Origin: Chara braunii
Lineage: Eukaryota > Streptophyta > Charophyceae > Charales > Characeae
Assembly: GCA_003427395.1 (NCBI GenBank)
Contig: BFEA01000270.1
Location: 105,834 to 128,008, forward strand
Length of the DNA: 22,175 nucleotides
Direction of reading: 5' to 3'
The translations under genes were made by a program, and so were the position numbers. Under the pieces are notes generated by a model. That model was not told where the DNA came from. It did not search any database and saw only the letters and a program-made list of their open reading frames with translations. The stretch's first letter is position 1, and each line of letters starts with the position of its first letter. Positions 19,211 through 22,175 of this stretch are shown piece after piece.

Positions 19211-19522
19211 TCCCAAAGACTTCTCAATCTGTCAATCCTTGCTATGTCTGGACCTGGCTACTTTTCCAGGAGGTCGACTACCCTAGCTGCAGCCAACCCA
19301 TACGGGGTGACTTGCCGTCAACAGCATCTGAAGGTGAATTATCCTTCACCTTCCCCTCCCCTTTTCACGAAATCAGCACGCTTATGTGAAACACCAATCA
19401 ACCAATATCAGTAGTGATTACGGCTTCTGGAGGGCAATCGCGTTCACAATGGCGGTGAGCACCGTTGTGAGTGGGAGCGAAGACCGTCGCGAGCAAGTTG
19501 TGCCATGGGCACAAGATAGTAA
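19211..19522. other. Gene-free stretch
   Basis: No frame with family features, no tandem repeat and no RNA box. Confidence 0.5.
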
Positions 19523-19566
19523 CTCAAACGGGACGTAAGGGCACCTCAAACGGGACGTAAGGGCAC
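19523..19566. repeat. Perfect 22-bp tandem doublet
   Basis: CTCAAACGGGACGTAAGGGC plus AC occurs at 19523-19544 and immediately again at 19545-19566. Confidence 0.93.
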
Positions 19567-19731
19567 CCCCTGCCGAAGGAGTGACAAGGGCAACAAGACG
19601 GCAATCGGATAGGACACGCGTGGGTTCCGAACTACCCCCCCACATCAGCATACATCCGCGCAGCCTTCACCGCTCACAGCGGCTAACCCGTTGCCCTGAT
19701 CGATTTTTTTTATTTTTTTTTCCACTGATCG

Positions 19732-19815
19732 AAATTCTGGCATGGCCAATTGATGCCAATTGATTCAGAATACAAATTCTGGCATGGCCAATTGATGCCA
19801 ATTGATTCAGAATAC
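19732..19815. repeat. Perfect 42-bp tandem doublet
   Basis: Bases 19732-19773 recur at 19774-19815. Each unit itself contains two CCAATTGATG/CCAATTGATT words. Just upstream, CTGATCGA flanks a T-rich run (19696-19703 and 19725-19732). Confidence 0.93.
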
Positions 19816-19827
19816 CTTAATTAAAAC

Positions 19828-19890
19828 CTCCGTTTGGACTCCTCACTCGCCCAATTGCACCAGGGAGTGGGCGAGATACACCACTTTCCC
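19828..19890 (+). repeat. Hairpin-family copy A
   Basis: CTCGCCCA (19846-19853) pairs perfectly with TGGGCGAG (19868-19875) around a 14-base loop, followed by ATACACCACTTTCCC. It belongs with the copies at about 20575 and 20757. Confidence 0.55.
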
Positions 19891-20574
19891 ATTGGGCCCC
19901 TCACTCGTCTCTCGTCCTAACTCCGTCCTGACACCTCCCCTTCTTCTCTGAATATACCCGGCTGCGCATCGGATTTCGACAGGAAATTCCCGGCTTGACA
20001 AGTACGTCTCCTCTTTCCCAACCTCAACTCCTTCGTTCCATCTCGCTTGTTGTCTTCCTCTCTTTCGTCGTCACCGCCCACTTCTTCCTCCTCCAATCTC
20101 TTCTCCTCATTCCTACCCTCGTTTCCTCTTCGATGCACCTGGTCCACAATCGGGGCTTCGTTCATATGCCCTTAGCAGGCATATCTGCTTTATCAGAGTG
20201 TCACGGGTACACCTATGAAGAGGGCCACGGTAAGCCCAAGGTCGGCAGATCCCGCATCGATGAAGGCATATCTTGTCACGGAGCCCCTTTGAAGATGAGC
20301 ACGGCCGGGCAGGATAACGCTAACTGCGAAGGAAGCGGGACAACGAACACCGCTAGCATGAGCAGCACAGCCACGATGGGCACGATGGCGATCACTGTAC
20401 GCCCCTGCCTCACTATTCACCAAATGTGCAAAAAACTATGAATGAATCTTCTGCACGACATGGAGAGATACATGACCATTATTCACCCACGCAGCGCGAA
20501 ATTACCATGCTGCCAAACCTGCACCCCGAACGCAAAAACCGTCGATGCCATCGTACTCGCCTCCCATCTAAACC

Positions 20575-20636
20575 CCCAATTCGACTTTTAACTCGCTTGT
20601 TTTCGTCGATAAACGAGCGAGTTATATCATTTTCTC
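20575..20636 (+). repeat. Hairpin-family copy B
   Basis: CCCCCAATTCGACTTTTA leads into AACTCGCTTGTTT (20590-20602), which pairs with AAACGAGCGAGTT (20611-20623). There is one G-T wobble and an 8-base loop. TATATCATTTTCTC follows. The stem sequence differs from copy A but pairing is kept. Confidence 0.55.
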
Positions 20637-20756
20637 ACTTCGCTCCTCCTCTCTCCCTCGATTCTCTCGCGCATCCCCTTTTCTTTCTAGCTCCCCTTTC
20701 CACTTTCCTATCGCTAAAGCTACCATTATCAATGTGCTCGGCCCTACTTGAAAACC

Positions 20757-20816
20757 CCCATTTCGCATTTTTCCTCGCTCAATTCCATTCACGAATGAGT
20801 GAGATACAACCTCTCC
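20757..20816 (+). repeat. Hairpin-family copy C
   Basis: CCCCCATTTCGCATTTTTC leads into CTCGCTCA (20774-20781), which pairs with TGAGTGAG (20796-20803). There is one G-T wobble. ATACAACCTCTCC follows. The lead-in closely matches copy B. Confidence 0.55.
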
Positions 20817-20819
20817 ACC

Positions 20820-21290
20820 CTCCTCCTTTCCCTTCACTTCGCGTATGCCATCTCCTTTTTCTTAGTCGTCTTCGCTTCCAGTTCTTCCTCCTCATCGCTT
20901 TCAGCATGCTCTTTGCTTAACGCACGATCCCACGACACCCCACATCTTAAAGGATAATATGATTACTGCGCACTGTCATGCCGCGCGCTCGTATAATACC
21001 GAGCTCGGTTTGACCGAGCCGCTGCTACGGGAACGAATCTGGCCCAGTTCGGGTGCAGGGTGCATTTCACTTCAAGCCAAGGTATGTACAACGCTACCCC
21101 TAAGCGTGACAAAAATCCAAAAACATGGAAAAAGCTTACACTGGTGGGACGATGGGATAGATTCAAACAGCAGCAAATGTATCCCCATGCAGTCCTATCT
21201 GGATAGCCGGTGATTTGCAACATGGTCCTGATGGCCGGGTCCGATCTGATGATGTGTAGTCACAGTCGGGCACGGTTGTATCTGACCTCA
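20820..21290. other. Gene-free stretch
   Basis: Pyrimidine-rich to 20920, then unique DNA. Frames on both strands are short and unrecognisable. Confidence 0.45.
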
Positions 21291-21293
21291 TCT

Positions 21294-21349
21294 GGAGTCG
21301 AACTTGGGCCTGCATTTCAACAGTTTTTGGGTGTACCAACTGAGCTTGG
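21294..21349 (-). mobile_element. tRNA-like SINE head, fourth copy of the 16-kb family
   Basis: On the minus strand: A box AAGCTCAGTTGG (21347-21336), the arm CTGTTGAAATGCAG (21323-21310) and a good B box GTTCGACTCC (21303-21294), with normal A-to-B spacing. The arm matches unit 1 at 16026-16039 at 12 of 14 positions, and both are followed by similar sequence ending TCAGATA. GTT lies where a tRNA anticodon would be (Asn-like), but no proper anticodon stem forms, so ancestry is open. No poly(A) tail or target duplication is seen, so the element's 3' limit is unknown. Confidence 0.62.
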
Positions 21350-21672
21350 CCTGTTGGTCCCAAATGCCAGTCCTGGAACCAGCGACGGTACCGGTCCGGT
21401 TACTCCTTCGCCGCCTACCCCAGTCCCATTAACGATCTGCATTTCAGTATCCCTGCACGCCCTCACCAAGTTCCCTCTGGCTTCACTCTGCTCAGGTAAA
21501 GTTCACCATCTTTCGGGCCCCAACGGGCATGCTCTCACTGGAATCCTCTCGCAGTAGATAGTGGCTGGCGGAAGGTGCACCTGCAGGCGTCCCCTGAGGT
21601 TTCTTCTGCCTCGTGGGCTATGCACCCACCAGTTCACATGCATGTTGACCCCCTCGGTCCGAGTACCAAGAT

Positions 21673-21710
21673 GGGTAGGGTGGAGGAATTTGGGCAGGGT
21701 GGAGGAATTT
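21673..21710. repeat. 19-bp tandem doublet
   Basis: GGGTAGGGTGGAGGAATTT is followed directly by GGGCAGGGTGGAGGAATTT, one difference. Confidence 0.92.
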
Positions 21711-22050
21711 TGTCAGCATCCCGACCGGCTCACCGAAAAGGGGCATGTGCTCAAGGTTCTCGATTGCTGTGACGGCCACCCGTGGGGGGGGTTTCAATTG
21801 CTCCCCACCGCAATGTCGGTCACAGCAACCCATGCTGGCAGACACCCCACGTCCATCAAGGAAGGCGGCGGCGCAGTCGCCGTCCAACCCCGTCCAGGTG
21901 GGGATACACGACTTCCCTTCATCCGCTCCTCGCTCGGCAATTGCTAGCACTCTCTTTTCACAACTCTTTTCATCCTTCCCTCGCGCTACTTCTTCGCTGT
22001 CGTTCCTCACACATATTTAGCCTTGAACACATTTACTTAAACCACCAGTA
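21711..22050. other. Gene-free stretch
   Basis: Three overlapping frames (21561-22090) have no recognisable domain. No repeat was noted. Confidence 0.4.
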
Positions 22051-22051
22051 C

Positions 22052-22175
22052 CTACTGGTTGTTAAGGCCCGTGGCTCAGGCTACCGGTAGCCCGGTCATT
22101 GCCGAGCCGCGGACTTTATTGCCGAGCCTCGGACAACCAGTAGTACACAATGGAAAAAAAAAAAAAAAAAAAAAA
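22052..22175 (+). mobile_element. Structured 3' end of a possible retroposon, ending in poly(A)
   Basis: CTACTGGTTGT (22052-22062) pairs with ACAACCAGTAG (22133-22143). Inside lies the perfect palindrome GGCTACCGGTAGCC (22079-22092) and a near-duplicate pair, GCCGAGCCGCGGAC and GCCGAGCCTCGGAC (22101-22114, 22121-22134). Ten bases after the stem the sequence becomes 22 A up to the window edge. A compact structured end followed by poly(A) suits a SINE-like element, but the window stops before any target duplication could be seen. A contig edge in a homopolymer is the alternative. Confidence 0.4.

Noticed and set aside
19696-19732. CTGATCGA on both sides of a T-rich run as a target-site duplication
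   Set aside because: Only about 20 bases lie between the copies, too short for an element. A local duplication or chance is more likely.
20132-20441. Plus-strand frame beginning MHLVHNRGF, preceded by a signal-like hydrophobic stretch
   Set aside because: The hydrophobic stretch lies upstream of the first ATG in pyrimidine-rich DNA. The rest is Ser/Thr/Met-rich without a recognisable domain.

Overview
This window looks like nuclear DNA from a eukaryote with a large, gene-poor, repeat-rich genome. It has long dinucleotide tracts, poly(A)/poly(T)-tailed retroposon-like units, tRNA-like Pol III modules, foldback DNA elements and many two-copy tandem duplications. There are no operon-like gene arrays or bacterial signals. 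The one gene I recognise with confidence encodes a ciliary transition-zone membrane protein, so the organism very probably builds cilia or flagella at some life stage. A streptophyte alga with motile sperm (Chara-like) would fit the gene-poor, microsatellite-rich texture, but that is inference from texture plus one gene, not proof.

Layout. 1-2.1 kb: simple repeats, a short A/T-flanked hairpin, a GC-rich patch with CCGTACG motifs, a 60-bp doublet, a (GA)n tract and a perfect 65-bp doublet. 2.1-5.8 kb: no firm gene; a possible decayed coding stretch on the minus strand (3.24-3.59 kb) and dispersed inverted copies of a repeat containing TAGTGGGA. 5.8-8.8 kb: an inverted-repeat cluster around GGGCCTCGCC with a 79-bp doublet, a minus-strand tRNA-headed SINE with its poly(A) tail, and a plus-strand retroposon with a poly(A) tail and a 10-bp target-site duplication. 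8.9-9.2 kb: a protein-like minus-strand open frame of unknown family that may be a first exon. 9.2-13 kb: doublets and very long (CT)n, (GA)n and compound GC/GT/GA tracts.

13.13-13.56 kb (minus): an intact, intronless TMEM216-family gene (PF09799-type four-pass protein). Its upstream flank is built from three partial copies of one leader module, each carrying an ATG. 14-16 kb: alanine-codon-rich tract, featureless DNA, then three tRNA-like modules in a row. 16.9-18.5 kb: two foldback elements (one with a matching 7-bp flank on both sides) around a five-unit minisatellite. 18.7-22.2 kb: a glutamine-rich coding remnant, more doublets, a hairpin family with apparent compensatory changes in three copies, another copy of the tRNA-like module, and a structured sequence ending in 22 A at the window edge.

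The genes do not form a pathway here. One ciliary gene sits among mobile-element debris, and the informative content is in the repeats.
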